64,000 bases of DNA from NCBI RefSeq assembly GCF_002250655.1, contig NZ_NOZR01000013.1, positions 62,001 through 126,000 of the forward strand, read 5' to 3'. This document shows positions 54,419 to 63,211 of this stretch, piece by piece. Within the stretch, counting starts at the first letter, position 1. Each line of letters opens with the position of its first letter. The DNA comes from Mycolicibacterium sphagni (lineage in GTDB: Bacteria; Actinomycetota; Actinomycetes; Mycobacteriales; Mycobacteriaceae). A program made the translations under genes and the position numbers. The notes under the pieces are model-generated. The model searched no databases. It saw only the letters and a list, made by a program, of their open reading frames with translations, and had not been told where the DNA came from.

Positions 54419-56473
54419 ATGATGACCGCGACGAGACCGGAGGCGCCGGCGAAGCCACCCTCCGGACCGACGGTCGATCTGCGCCCCGGGCGCTCGCTAT
54501 CACCGGTCGAGATGGCCCAGGCGTCCGTGATGGCCGCCCTGGCCGCCGCCCTGTCGATCATTTCGGTCGTCATCCCGTTTGCCGGGGGACTGTCACTGCT
54601 GACCACAGTCCCGATGGGACTGCTGGGCTACCGCTATCGCCTGCGCGTCCTGCTGGCCTCGACGGTCGCGGCGAGCGTCACCGCGTTCCTGATCGCCGGT
54701 GTCTCCGGGCTGATGGTGGTGGTCAACTGCGCCTACGTCGGCGGCCTGGCGGGCATCATGAAACGCCGCGGGCGCGGCACCCCGACCGTCGTCGCCGTCG
54801 GCCTGCTGGCCGGGGTGGTCTTCGGCCTGTTCATCATCGCCGCGCTGACCGTGCTGGTGCGGCTGCGCACCCTGACCTTCGAGGCGATGACCGCCAACTT
54901 CGACGGCGTCGTCTCGGTGATGTCGCATATCGAGCCGTTCCGGGCGGGAGCCCAGGACGCCAGGCGCATCTTCGGACTCGGCCTGCAGTACTGGCCGGTG
55001 CTGCTGATGGTCTATGCGATCTTCTCGATCATGGTGGTGACGCTGGTCGGCTGGTGGGCACTGTCGCGGGTGCTGGGCCGGCTCAGTGGCATCCCCGATG
55101 TGCACAAGCTCGAGACACTCGATGAATCCGGGCCCATCGCACCGGTTCCCGTGCGCCTCATCGATGCCCGGTTCCGCTACCCGAAGGCCGCACACGACGC
55201 GTTGCGGCCGCTGACCCTGACCATCGAGGCCGGGGAAGACGTGGCGATCACCGGCGCCAACGGCTCTGGCAAGACCACGTTGATGCTGCTGCTATCCGGA
55301 CGCGAACCCACCTCCGGATCCATCGAGCGCCCCGGCGCGGTCGGGCTGGGTCTGCTGGGCGGCACCGCGGTGATCATGCAGCACCCCGAAAGTCAGGTGC
55401 TGGGAACGCGAGTCGCCGACGACGTCGTGTGGGGCCTGCCGCCGGGAACGCAGACCGACGTCGCCGGACTGCTCGCCGAGGTCGGCCTGGCCGGCATGGA
55501 GGAGCGCGACACCGGCGGGTTGTCCGGGGGTGAGCTACAACGATTGGCGGTGGCCGCCGCGCTCGCGCGTCAGCCGTCCATGCTGATCGCCGATGAGGTC
55601 ACCAGCATGGTTGATCAGCGCGGGCGGGAGGCGCTGCTGGCTGTTCTGTCCCGACTCACTGAACAGCACCAGATGGCGCTGGTGCAGATCACGCATTACA
55701 ACAACGAGGCCGAGACCGCTGACCGGATCGTGAAACTCAGTGAGTCGCAGGACAACACTCACATGGTCGAGAGCGCCGCGGCGCCCACGCCGACGGTGAG
55801 TGTGACACCGCGCGCGGCCGAGGCGGTCCTGCAGCTCGAACACGTCGGCCACGAATACGCCAGCGGCACACCGTGGGCCAAGAACGCGCTGACCGATGTG
55901 GGCTTCACCGTCCACGACGGCGAAGGAGTGCTGATCCACGGCGGCAACGGGTCCGGTAAATCCACCCTGGCCTGGATCATGGCAGGTCTGACCACACCGA
56001 CGACGGGCTCCTGCCTGGTGCGCGGACGCCCCGCCACGGAGTGTGTCGGCGAGGTGGCGATCGCGTTCCAGGCCGCACGGTTACAGCTGATGCGCAGCAG
56101 GGTGGATCTGGAAGTTGCATCCGCGGCTGGTTTTTCGCCCCACGATCGCGCTCGGGTGACCGCCGCACTGGCGAAGGTCGGCCTGGACGCGTCGCTTGCG
56201 GGCCGCCGCATCGACCAGCTCTCCGGCGGGCAGATGCGCCGGGTGGTGATCGCCGGGCTGCTGGCGCGCTCGCCGCAGGCGCTGATCCTCGACGAGCCGC
56301 TGGCCGGGCTGGACGCCGCCAGCCAACAGGGCCTGCTGCGGCTGTTGAGCGATCTGCGGCGCAACAGCGGGCTGACCGTCGTGGTGATCTCGCACGACTT
56401 CGTCGGGCTCGAGGAGCTGTGCCCGCGCACCCTGAATCTGCGCGACGGTGTATTGGCCGAGGGGCTGTCATGA
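54419..56473 (+). CDS. ECF transporter fusion: membrane S-like domain plus two ABC ATPases (Rv2326c-like)
   Basis: 684 residues from ATG 54419 (ATG 54422 follows at once). Residues about 25-225 are membrane-spanning with an S-component-like pattern ([49 protein letters not shown]). ATPase 1: Walker [10 protein letters not shown] (about 279), signature [12 protein letters not shown], Walker B MLIADEV. ATPase 2: Walker [10 protein letters not shown] (about 508), signature [13 protein letters not shown], Walker [12 protein letters not shown]. With the following EcfT it forms a complete energy-coupling-factor importer; substrate unknown. The frame upstream of 54419 is open but overlaps the MarR gene and lacks homology. 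Confidence 0.85.
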   Translation: MMTATRPEAPAKPPSGPTVDLRPGRSLSPVEMAQASVMAALAAALSIISVVIPFAGGLSLLTTVPMGLLGYRYRLRVLLASTVAASVTAFLIAGVSGLMVVVNCAYVGGLAGIMKRRGRGTPTVVAVGLLAGVVFGLFIIAALTVLVRLRTLTFEAMTANFDGVVSVMSHIEPFRAGAQDARRIFGLGLQYWPVLLMVYAIFSIMVVTLVGWWALSRVLGRLSGIPDVHKLETLDESGPIAPVPVRLIDARFRYPKAAHDALRPLTLTIEAGEDVAITGANGSGKTTLMLLLSGREPTSGSIERPGAVGLGLLGGTAVIMQHPESQVLGTRVADDVVWGLPPGTQTDVAGLLAEVGLAGMEERDTGGLSGGELQRLAVAAALARQPSMLIADEVTSMVDQRGREALLAVLSRLTEQHQMALVQITHYNNEAETADRIVKLSESQDNTHMVESAAAPTPTVSVTPRAAEAVLQLEHVGHEYASGTPWAKNALTDVGFTVHDGEGVLIHGGNGSGKSTLAWIMAGLTTPTTGSCLVRGRPATECVGEVAIAFQAARLQLMRSRVDLEVASAAGFSPHDRARVTAALAKVGLDASLAGRRIDQLSGGQMRRVVIAGLLARSPQALILDEPLAGLDAASQQGLLRLLSDLRRNSGLTVVVISHDFVGLEELCPRTLNLRDGVLAEGLS

Positions 56474-57294
56474 CGACTGCCCGTCAGCCGCGTCCGGTGG
56501 TGCTGTTGCGCCCTGTCCCCGGCACGTCGGCGATCCACGAGTTGTGGGCCGGCACCAAGATTCTCGTGGTCCTCGGCTTTTCGGCCCTGCTGGCGTTCTA
56601 CCCGGACTGGTTGCCGCTGGCTCTGGTCGCGATCGGCATCGGCATCGCGATCCGGTTGGCGCACATTTCGCGTGGCGCCTTGCCGACCGTGCCCCGGTGG
56701 CTGTGGATTCTGCTGCTGATCGGTGCGGTCACCGCGGCACTCGGCGGTGGTACTCCGGAGCTGCATCTGGGGTCGTACGACATCGCGTTCGGCGGCCTGC
56801 TGAAGTTCCTGCGCGCTACGGTGGTGGCCGTCGTGCTGTTGGCGCTGGGCATGTTGGTGTCCTGGACGACGAACGTCGCCGACGTCGCGCCCGCGGTGGT
56901 GAAGCTCGGCCGGCCGCTGAAGGCGTTCCGGATCCCGGTCGACGACTGGGCGGTCGCCCTTGCCTTGTCGCTGCGGGCTTTTCCGATGCTGCTCGATGAG
57001 TTCCGATTGCTCTACGCCGCGCGGCGGTTGCGGCCGCGGCCGGTGCTGACCAGCCGGCGGGCTCGGCGCCGTCGCTGGGCCATCGAGATGGTGGACCTCA
57101 TGGCGGCCGGTATCACGGTGGCACTGCGCCGCGCCGACGAGATGGGCGATGCCATCACCGCGCGCGGTGGGACCGGCCTGATTTCGGCGGCACCGTCGGG
57201 GCCGCGACGAGCCGACTGGGTGGTGCTGACGATCTCAGCGGTGGTGATTGTGGGGTCGGTGGTCCTGCAGGCGACGGTGCTGGCCGGAATCTAG
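56470..57294 (+). CDS. ECF transporter T component (EcfT/CbiQ family, Rv2325c-like)
   Basis: 274 residues from ATG 56470, overlapping the fused ATPase stop (ATGA). Six or so hydrophobic helices. The cytosolic coupling helices contain the family A-R-G motifs: [12 protein letters not shown] and [19 protein letters not shown]. These bind the grooves of the two ATPases. An [19 protein letters not shown] start is typical of actinobacterial members. It ends in a 4-nt overlap with the convergent uspC gene. Confidence 0.88.
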   Translation: MTTARQPRPVVLLRPVPGTSAIHELWAGTKILVVLGFSALLAFYPDWLPLALVAIGIGIAIRLAHISRGALPTVPRWLWILLLIGAVTAALGGGTPELHLGSYDIAFGGLLKFLRATVVAVVLLALGMLVSWTTNVADVAPAVVKLGRPLKAFRIPVDDWAVALALSLRAFPMLLDEFRLLYAARRLRPRPVLTSRRARRRRWAIEMVDLMAAGITVALRRADEMGDAITARGGTGLISAAPSGPRRADWVVLTISAVVIVGSVVLQATVLAGI

Positions 57295-58565
57295 CGCGCA
57301 GCGGCGGCGTTGGCCGCCTGCTGGGCGGCGCTCAGCGCGTCAGCGACGGGCGTTCTGCCCAGGAACATCTCGTCGAAGTACGGCTTGATGGCCTGATAGC
57401 CGGCGGCGAACCCACGCCCGCCCGGTGCGGCGATGTGGGGGCCGTCGAGCACCGAGAAGAAGGGTGCGACGTCCACTCCCTTGGCTGACCAGTAGCCGAA
57501 GTACGCCGCCTGGGCGGGCAGCACCGCGGGGATGGCTGCGCCTTGGCGGCCGACGTACTGGTTGCCACGGGTGCTGCCCAGCCAGCCCAGCACCTCACGT
57601 ACCGCCTCGGGATGTCGGCTGGCCGGATTACCCGCGGCAACAATGCCGTTGGTGACACTGACCCGCCCCGCGGGCCCGGCCGGCAGCAGCGCCACACCCC
57701 AGCGGAATGGGGCGCGTTCGGCCACCTGAGCCAGGTTGTAGGTGCCCGACTGGAACAGCGCCATCCGCCCGGACAAGAACTGGTTGCGGGAGAAGTCGCC
57801 GTTGTCGTTGGTGTCCGATGCCGGCGGAGCGACCTGATCCGTATTGATCAGGCCGATCACGTACCGGAACGCGGTGGCGGCCTGCGGGTTGTCGAACGCA
57901 AACCGGTCGCCGTCGGAGAACACCCCGCCGGCCGAACCGATGTAGTTGAGGTAAATGGCCTGTAAGTCGTTGGCGGCGTTGTATCCCCACTGCCTGCCGT
58001 GAGTGAGACGCTTCAGGAGGCGCCGCAGGGTGTCGACGCTTCCGTCCGGATCCCAGCGCAGCGTGTTCAGCTCGGCCGGGTCGACACCGTCGGCGGCCAG
58101 CAGATCGGCGTTGTAGTACAGGGCGATTCCGGCATCGGTCAGCTGCGGAACGCCCCACAGCGTGCCGTTGCGGGTGAATTGGGCGACCACCGACGGCTCC
58201 CAGTCCGGGCTGGCCTCGATCGCCATGAGCCGGTTGTTGTCCGCGTACTCGGCGAAGCTGGCGTTGTTGATCCAGAAGATGTCGTCGGCGCCGCCACCGG
58301 CCACATCGGTGCGCAGGGTGTCGAAATAGCTGGCGTAGGCGACGATGTCGGTGCGCACCTCGATGTCGGGGTGGGTGCGGCTGAATTCTTTGAACGAATC
58401 TGCGTAGGCGGCCGCCACCGCCGGGTCCCACAGCCGCACGGTGATCACGGTCTTGCCGGACGGCTCGTCGGGGCGGCCCAGCACCAACGCACCAGCCACC
58501 AACAGCAGTGCCACCGTGATCAGCGCGGCCAGCATCCTGGTGGAGTACCGAGGGGGCCAGCTCAT
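57291..58565 (-). CDS. uspC: Sugar-binding protein of the UspABC importer
   Basis: 424 residues from ATG 58565. Extracellular solute-binding protein family 1: [91 protein letters not shown]. The N-terminal hydrophobic helix ([21 protein letters not shown]) has no lipobox cysteine, so it may be anchored by an uncleaved helix. M. tuberculosis UspC binds amino sugars and peptidoglycan-derived compounds; that substrate is inferred. It overlaps uspB by 4 nt. Confidence 0.88.
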   Translation of the reverse strand: MSWPPRYSTRMLAALITVALLLVAGALVLGRPDEPSGKTVITVRLWDPAVAAAYADSFKEFSRTHPDIEVRTDIVAYASYFDTLRTDVAGGGADDIFWINNASFAEYADNNRLMAIEASPDWEPSVVAQFTRNGTLWGVPQLTDAGIALYYNADLLAADGVDPAELNTLRWDPDGSVDTLRRLLKRLTHGRQWGYNAANDLQAIYLNYIGSAGGVFSDGDRFAFDNPQAATAFRYVIGLINTDQVAPPASDTNDNGDFSRNQFLSGRMALFQSGTYNLAQVAERAPFRWGVALLPAGPAGRVSVTNGIVAAGNPASRHPEAVREVLGWLGSTRGNQYVGRQGAAIPAVLPAQAAYFGYWSAKGVDVAPFFSVLDGPHIAAPGGRGFAAGYQAIKPYFDEMFLGRTPVADALSAAQQAANAAAAR

Positions 58566-59374
58566 TTCAGTCCCGTGACGACGATCGAGCGCACGATGTG
58601 GCGCTGGAACACCAGGAACAGCGCGATCAGCGGAACGATCGCCACCGTCGTCGCCGCCATCACCAGCGTCCACTGCGCGTTGTACTGGGTCTGCAACCCG
58701 GCCGTCGCGACCGTCAGCACCCGCCAGGTTCCGCCGCTGGTGATCACCAACGGCCACATGAACGAATTCCATTGACTGACAACAGTGATCAACGTCAGCG
58801 TCACCAGAATCGGCTTGCTGGCCGGCAGCACCACGTGCACCAGCACGTCAAGAGTGTTGGCCCCGTCCAGGCGGGCGGCGTTGACCAGGTCGGCGGGGAT
58901 GCCGCGAAAGTACTCGCGCAGCAGGAAGATCGCGTAAGGCGAGCCGAACAGGAACGGCAACAACAACGCCCAGAACGTGTTCCGCAATCCCAGCTCGGCC
59001 ATCATCAGATAGAGCGGGACGACGGTGACGGTGCCCGGCACCATCAGGGTGGCGATGTAGATCCAGAACAACACGTCCCGGCCGGTGAACTCCAGACGGG
59101 CGAACGCGTAACCCGCCAGCACCGAGAACGTCAGCTGCGCCAGCGTGATCGTCGCCGTCATCAATGCGGTGACCGCCAAGGCCCGGCCGAATCCGGCATC
59201 GCCTAGCGCGGCGTAGTTGGCCAGTGTGGGCGGGTTGGGCAGCGACAGTGGGGTGCCGGTGGCGAACTGTTGGGCGGAGGTGATCGACGTCAGCAGGCTC
59301 AGCCCGAACGGGGCCAGGGTGATCACAGCACCGGCCAGCAGTCCGAAGTAGATCAGCGCGTTACGTGAGGTCAT
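58562..59374 (-). CDS. uspB: Sugar ABC transporter permease UspB
   Basis: 270 residues, six helices of the MalG/UgpE type. The EAA loop is AARLDGANTLDVLVHVVLPASKPIL. TSITSAQQFATGTPLSLPNPPTLANYAAL is the typical periplasmic opening. It pairs with UspA. The ATPase is not encoded here; in mycobacteria a shared ATPase elsewhere is assumed. It overlaps uspA by 14 nt and uspC by 4 nt. M. tuberculosis annotation also calls this gene uspE. Confidence 0.9.
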   Translation of the reverse strand: MTSRNALIYFGLLAGAVITLAPFGLSLLTSITSAQQFATGTPLSLPNPPTLANYAALGDAGFGRALAVTALMTATITLAQLTFSVLAGYAFARLEFTGRDVLFWIYIATLMVPGTVTVVPLYLMMAELGLRNTFWALLLPFLFGSPYAIFLLREYFRGIPADLVNAARLDGANTLDVLVHVVLPASKPILVTLTLITVVSQWNSFMWPLVITSGGTWRVLTVATAGLQTQYNAQWTLVMAATTVAIVPLIALFLVFQRHIVRSIVVTGLK

Positions 59375-60242
59375 AGCTGATCCGCCGGCGAAAGTAGAGA
59401 TGCTGGACGACGGTCGCGCCCACCAGGATGACGAACAGCACCAAGGCCATCACCGCTGCCCGCCCGATCGCCGCGGCGCCGAACGCCTCGGCGTAGATGC
59501 GGTGAGCCACCAGGTCGGTGTGCCCGGCAGGCCCGCCGCCGGTCAGCGCGTACACGGTGTCGAACACCTGGGCCGCGCTGACGATGCCGGTGACCGAGAC
59601 GAAGAACAACGTCGGGCGCAGCATCGGCAGGGTGATGTGCCAGAACCGCTGCCAGCTCGTCGCGCCGTCGAGCCGGGCCGCGGCGTGGATCTGCGGCGGG
59701 ATCGCCAGGATGCCGGCCAGGAAGAACAGCGTCACGTAGCCGACGTTGGTCCACACCGTCACTGCTGACACCACCGGTAACGCCAGCCCGGGATCGGTCA
59801 GCCATTCGATGCGACGGCCTGCCAGGGTGCTGACGGCGCCGTCAGTGGGGGCCAGGATCCAGTGCCACAGCACCGCGACGGCCAGCGGTGAACACACCCA
59901 CGGCAGCACGTACACGGTTCGGAAGACACCGCTGCCCGGCAGCGCGCGAGCCAGGAGTGCCGCCGCGGCCAACCCGAGGACGATCTGGGCGGGCACCACG
60001 ATCGCGATAAACAGCAGGGTCACCAACAACGAGTTGCCGAAGCTGGCGTCGGTCAGCACCGAACGCCAATTGTCCAGCCCCACATAGCGGATGGGGCCCA
60101 GCAGATCCCAGCGGTGCAGGCTCAGCCACAGCACCACCAGCATGGGCAGCAGCAGGAAGCACACCACTCCGAACAGGCTCGGCGCCAGCAGCGCATACCC
60201 GAGGAGGGTGGAGCGCACACGCCGAGTGGTCACCTTGGCCAT
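59361..60242 (-). CDS. uspA: Sugar ABC transporter permease UspA
   Basis: 293 residues from ATG 60242 (MAKVTTRRVRSTLLGYALLAPSLFGVV). MalF/UgpA-type permease with EAA loop AARLDGATSWQRFWHITLPMLRP. Six helices. First gene of the uspABC operon, transcribed away from tldD with only 39 nt between starts. No ATPase gene lies in the operon. Confidence 0.9.
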   Translation of the reverse strand: MAKVTTRRVRSTLLGYALLAPSLFGVVCFLLLPMLVVLWLSLHRWDLLGPIRYVGLDNWRSVLTDASFGNSLLVTLLFIAIVVPAQIVLGLAAAALLARALPGSGVFRTVYVLPWVCSPLAVAVLWHWILAPTDGAVSTLAGRRIEWLTDPGLALPVVSAVTVWTNVGYVTLFFLAGILAIPPQIHAAARLDGATSWQRFWHITLPMLRPTLFFVSVTGIVSAAQVFDTVYALTGGGPAGHTDLVAHRIYAEAFGAAAIGRAAVMALVLFVILVGATVVQHLYFRRRISYDLT

Positions 60243-60268
60243 TAAAGCGGGTTCACCGAGCCGGCCGT

Positions 60269-60274
60269 TACGGT
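60269..60274 (+). promoter_or_regulatory. -10 element for leaderless tldD transcript
   Basis: TACGGT (TANNNT) followed by exactly 7 nt and the GTG start at 60282, with no Shine-Dalgarno. It must share 39 nt with the start of the divergent uspA. Confidence 0.5.
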
Positions 60275-60281
60275 GTAGCAC

Positions 60282-61796
60282 GTGAGTCCACGTGATGTTG
60301 ACGCCGACTTCCTGGCTCTGCCGCGCCATGCGCTGGCCGACGCCGCGTTGTCGGCCGCCCGGGCAGCCGGCGCCAGCTACGCCGACCTGCGTATCCACGG
60401 CATCACCAATGAGGTGGTGCAGCTGCGCGACGGTGAGCTGCAGAGTGCGGTCACCGACCGCGGGATCGGGTTGGCGGTGCGGGTGATCGTCGACGGCACC
60501 TGGGGGTTTGCCTCGCACGCCGAGCTGGCGCCCGAGGTCGCTGCCGACACGGCCCGGCGCGCGGTGGCGGTGGCCACCTCATTGGCCGCGCTGAACGCCG
60601 AACGCATCGAGCTGGCGCCCGAGCCTGTCTATGCGGACGCGACCTGGGTGTCGCCCTACCTCATCGATCCGTTCACAGTGTCGACCGCAGATAAGATCGC
60701 CCTGCTGGGCGAGTACAGCGGCCGGCTCATGGCGTCCGACGGGGTGGACCACGTCTCGGCGATGGTCAACACGGTCAAGGAGCAGACGTTCTATGCCGAC
60801 ACGTTCGGCTCGTCGATCACCCAGCAGCGGGTGCGGGTGATGCCGGCGCTGGAGGCGGTGGCCGTCGACGCCGCCGCGGGCAGCTTCGAGTCGATGCGCA
60901 CCCTGGCCCCGCCGATGGCACGCGGATGGGAGGCGCTGAGCGGTGACGACGTGTGGAACTGGAGCACCGAACTGGCCGAGCTGCCCATCCTGCTGGCAGA
61001 GAAGACCAAGGCGCCCAGCGTGATTGCCGGCCCGACCGACCTGGTGATCGACCCGACCAACCTGTGGCTGACCATTCACGAATCCATCGGACACGCCACT
61101 GAATACGATCGTGCGATCGGCTACGAGGCGGCGTACGCGGGCACCTCGTTCGCCACCCCGGACAAGCTGAACACCATGCGCTACGGCTCACCGGTGATGA
61201 ACGTGACCGCCGACCGCACCGTCGAATACGGTTTGGCGACAATCGGATACGACGACGAAGGGGTGGCCGCCCAGAGCTGGGATCTGGTGCGGGACGGCAT
61301 CTTCGTCGGCTACCAATTGGACCGGGTCTTCGCACCGCGGCTGGGTCAGGCCCGCTCCAACGGTTGCTCGTACGCCGACTCGCCGCATCACGTCCCGATT
61401 CAGCGGATGGCCAACGTCTCGCTGCAACCGGGCACCGACAACGTGAGCACCGACGACCTGATCAGCAGGGTCGACGACGGCATCTACATCGTGGGGGACA
61501 AGTCCTGGTCGATTGACATGCAGCGCTACAACTTCCAGTTCACCGGGCAGCGGTTCTACCGGATCCGGTACGGCCGGATAGAGGGCCAGCTGCGCGACAT
61601 CGCCTATCAGGCGACCACCACCGACTTCTGGAATTCGATGGAAGCCGTTGGAGGACCGTCGACCTGGCGTCTCGGCGGGGCGTTCAACTGCGGTAAGGCG
61701 CAGCCCGGTCAGGTGGCCGCGGTCAGTCACGGCTGCCCGTCGGCGTTGTTCCGCGGGGTGAACGTGCTGAATACCCGTGAGGAGGCCGGTCGATGA
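60282..61796 (+). CDS. tldD: TldD-type metalloprotease subunit
   Basis: 504 residues from GTG 60282. The metal motif HESIGH (HExxxH, His266, Glu267, His271) lies in LWLTIHESIGHATEYDRAIG. The N-terminal domain starts AALSAARAAGASYADLRI with GELQSAVTDRGIGLAVRVI. The C-terminal half contains QRFYRIRYGRIEGQLRD and RGVNVLNT. TldD and TldE/PmbA form a heterodimeric protease that trims unfolded peptides and matures modified peptides. Only TldD carries the zinc motif. It is linked to pmbA by a 13-codon mini-ORF. Confidence 0.93.
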   Translation: MSPRDVDADFLALPRHALADAALSAARAAGASYADLRIHGITNEVVQLRDGELQSAVTDRGIGLAVRVIVDGTWGFASHAELAPEVAADTARRAVAVATSLAALNAERIELAPEPVYADATWVSPYLIDPFTVSTADKIALLGEYSGRLMASDGVDHVSAMVNTVKEQTFYADTFGSSITQQRVRVMPALEAVAVDAAAGSFESMRTLAPPMARGWEALSGDDVWNWSTELAELPILLAEKTKAPSVIAGPTDLVIDPTNLWLTIHESIGHATEYDRAIGYEAAYAGTSFATPDKLNTMRYGSPVMNVTADRTVEYGLATIGYDDEGVAAQSWDLVRDGIFVGYQLDRVFAPRLGQARSNGCSYADSPHHVPIQRMANVSLQPGTDNVSTDDLISRVDDGIYIVGDKSWSIDMQRYNFQFTGQRFYRIRYGRIEGQLRDIAYQATTTDFWNSMEAVGGPSTWRLGGAFNCGKAQPGQVAAVSHGCPSALFRGVNVLNTREEAGR

Positions 61797-61834
61797 GCGC
61801 CAGCGAAGAGGCCAAATCGAGGTTGCGCCGATGA
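61793..61834 (+). CDS. 13-codon mini-ORF bridging tldD and pmbA
   Basis: ATG 61793 overlaps the tldD stop (ATGA) and is preceded by the strong ribosome site GAGGAGG at 61779-61785. The mini-ORF ends TGA at 61832-61834, overlapping the pmbA start at 61831 (ATGA). Peptide MSASEEAKSRLRR. pmbA is in a different frame. This could be a coupling device that hands ribosomes from tldD to pmbA. Confidence 0.45.
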   Translation: MSASEEAKSRLRR

Positions 61835-63204
61835 TCCCCGCACAGCAGGTCGTCGAGCTGGCGCTGCAGGCCGCCAGCCAGTCAAGGCGGGTCGACGAGA
61901 CCATCGTCATCGTGACCGACCGCGCTGAGGCGTCGCTGCGGTGGGCCGGCAATTCGATGACCACCAACGGCGTCTCGACAACCCGCTCGACCACGGTGAT
62001 TTCCGTTGTGCGTAAAGGAGATACCTCGCACACCGGGGCGATCCGCACCAGCGACGTCGACCCGGCGGCGATCGGTGCGCTGGTGGCCGCGGCCGAGCAG
62101 GCCGCGCATGCCGCTCCTGAAGCGCGTGACAGCGCACCGCTGCTGACGGGCAGCGGCACCCCCGACGACTGGAACGCGGCGGTGCCAGAGACCGGCGTCG
62201 AAGTGTTCGCCGATGTCGCCGGATCGCTGTCGGGTGGGTTCGGCCGATCCGACCGGCTGTACGGCTACGCCCATCACGTCGTCGAGACGACGTTCCTGGC
62301 CACCTCCACCGGAATCCGGCGGCGCTTCACCCAGCCGACCGGAACGGCGGAGATCAACGCCAAACGCGACGGAGCCAGCGCGTGGGCGGGGGTGAGCACG
62401 CCGTGGTTCGTCGAGGTGCCGACCGATGCGCTGCTCGACGACCTGGCGCTGCGGCTGGGCTGGGCGGAGCGCACCGTCGAGCTGCCCGCGGGCCGCTACG
62501 AGACCTTGATGCCGCCGTCGACGGTGGCCGACATGATGATCTACCTGGGCTGGTCGATGGACGGCCGCGGCGCCGAAGAAGGCCGTACGGCGTTGTCGGC
62601 GCCGGGCGGTGGAACCCGGGTGGGCGAGAAGCTGACCGCGCTGCCGCTGACCATGTACTCCGATCCGTTCGCGCCGGGCTTGCAGTGCGCGCCGTTCGTC
62701 GCGGCGACAAGCAGCTCGGAGACGATCTCGGTGTTCGACAACGGCCTGGATATCGGGCGGGTGGACTGGATCCGCGATGGCACCATCAACGCACTGGCCT
62801 ATCCGCGGGCGGCGGCCACCGAGTTCGGGACATCTCCGGCGGTGCCGGCCGACAACCTGCTGATGACCGGCGGCAGCGCCGAGCTGGCCGACATGGTGGC
62901 GTCCACCGAGCGTGGTCTGCTGCTGACCACGCTGTGGTACATCCGCACGGTAGATCCGACGACGCTGCTGCTGACCGGCCTGACACGCGACGGGGTGTAC
63001 CTCATCGAAGACGGCGAAGTCACCGCGGCGGTCAACAACTTCCGCTTCAACGAAAGCCCGCTGGATCTGCTGCGGCGGGCCACCGAAGCCGGCATCGCCG
63101 AGCCGACGTTGCCCCGCGAGTGGGGCGACTGGGCGACCCGCGCGGTGATGCCGACACTGCGAATCCCCGACTTCCACATGTCGTCGGTCAGCCAAGCGCA
63201 ATAA
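61831..63204 (+). CDS. pmbA: TldE/PmbA-type protease partner
   Basis: 457 residues from ATG 61831. The family N-terminal VVELALQAASQSRRVDETIVIVTDRAEASLRWAGN is followed by the beta-rich central part. The C-terminal PmbA blocks are FDNGLDIGRVDWIRDGTINALAYPRAAATEFG and GLTRDGVYLIEDGEVTAAVNNFRFNESPLDLL. It lacks the HExxxH motif, as TldE subunits do. It forms a complex with TldD encoded just upstream. Position equals Rv2314c/Rv2315c. Confidence 0.92.
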   Translation: MIPAQQVVELALQAASQSRRVDETIVIVTDRAEASLRWAGNSMTTNGVSTTRSTTVISVVRKGDTSHTGAIRTSDVDPAAIGALVAAAEQAAHAAPEARDSAPLLTGSGTPDDWNAAVPETGVEVFADVAGSLSGGFGRSDRLYGYAHHVVETTFLATSTGIRRRFTQPTGTAEINAKRDGASAWAGVSTPWFVEVPTDALLDDLALRLGWAERTVELPAGRYETLMPPSTVADMMIYLGWSMDGRGAEEGRTALSAPGGGTRVGEKLTALPLTMYSDPFAPGLQCAPFVAATSSSETISVFDNGLDIGRVDWIRDGTINALAYPRAAATEFGTSPAVPADNLLMTGGSAELADMVASTERGLLLTTLWYIRTVDPTTLLLTGLTRDGVYLIEDGEVTAAVNNFRFNESPLDLLRRATEAGIAEPTLPREWGDWATRAVMPTLRIPDFHMSSVSQAQ

Positions 63205-63211
63205 TCCAAAG

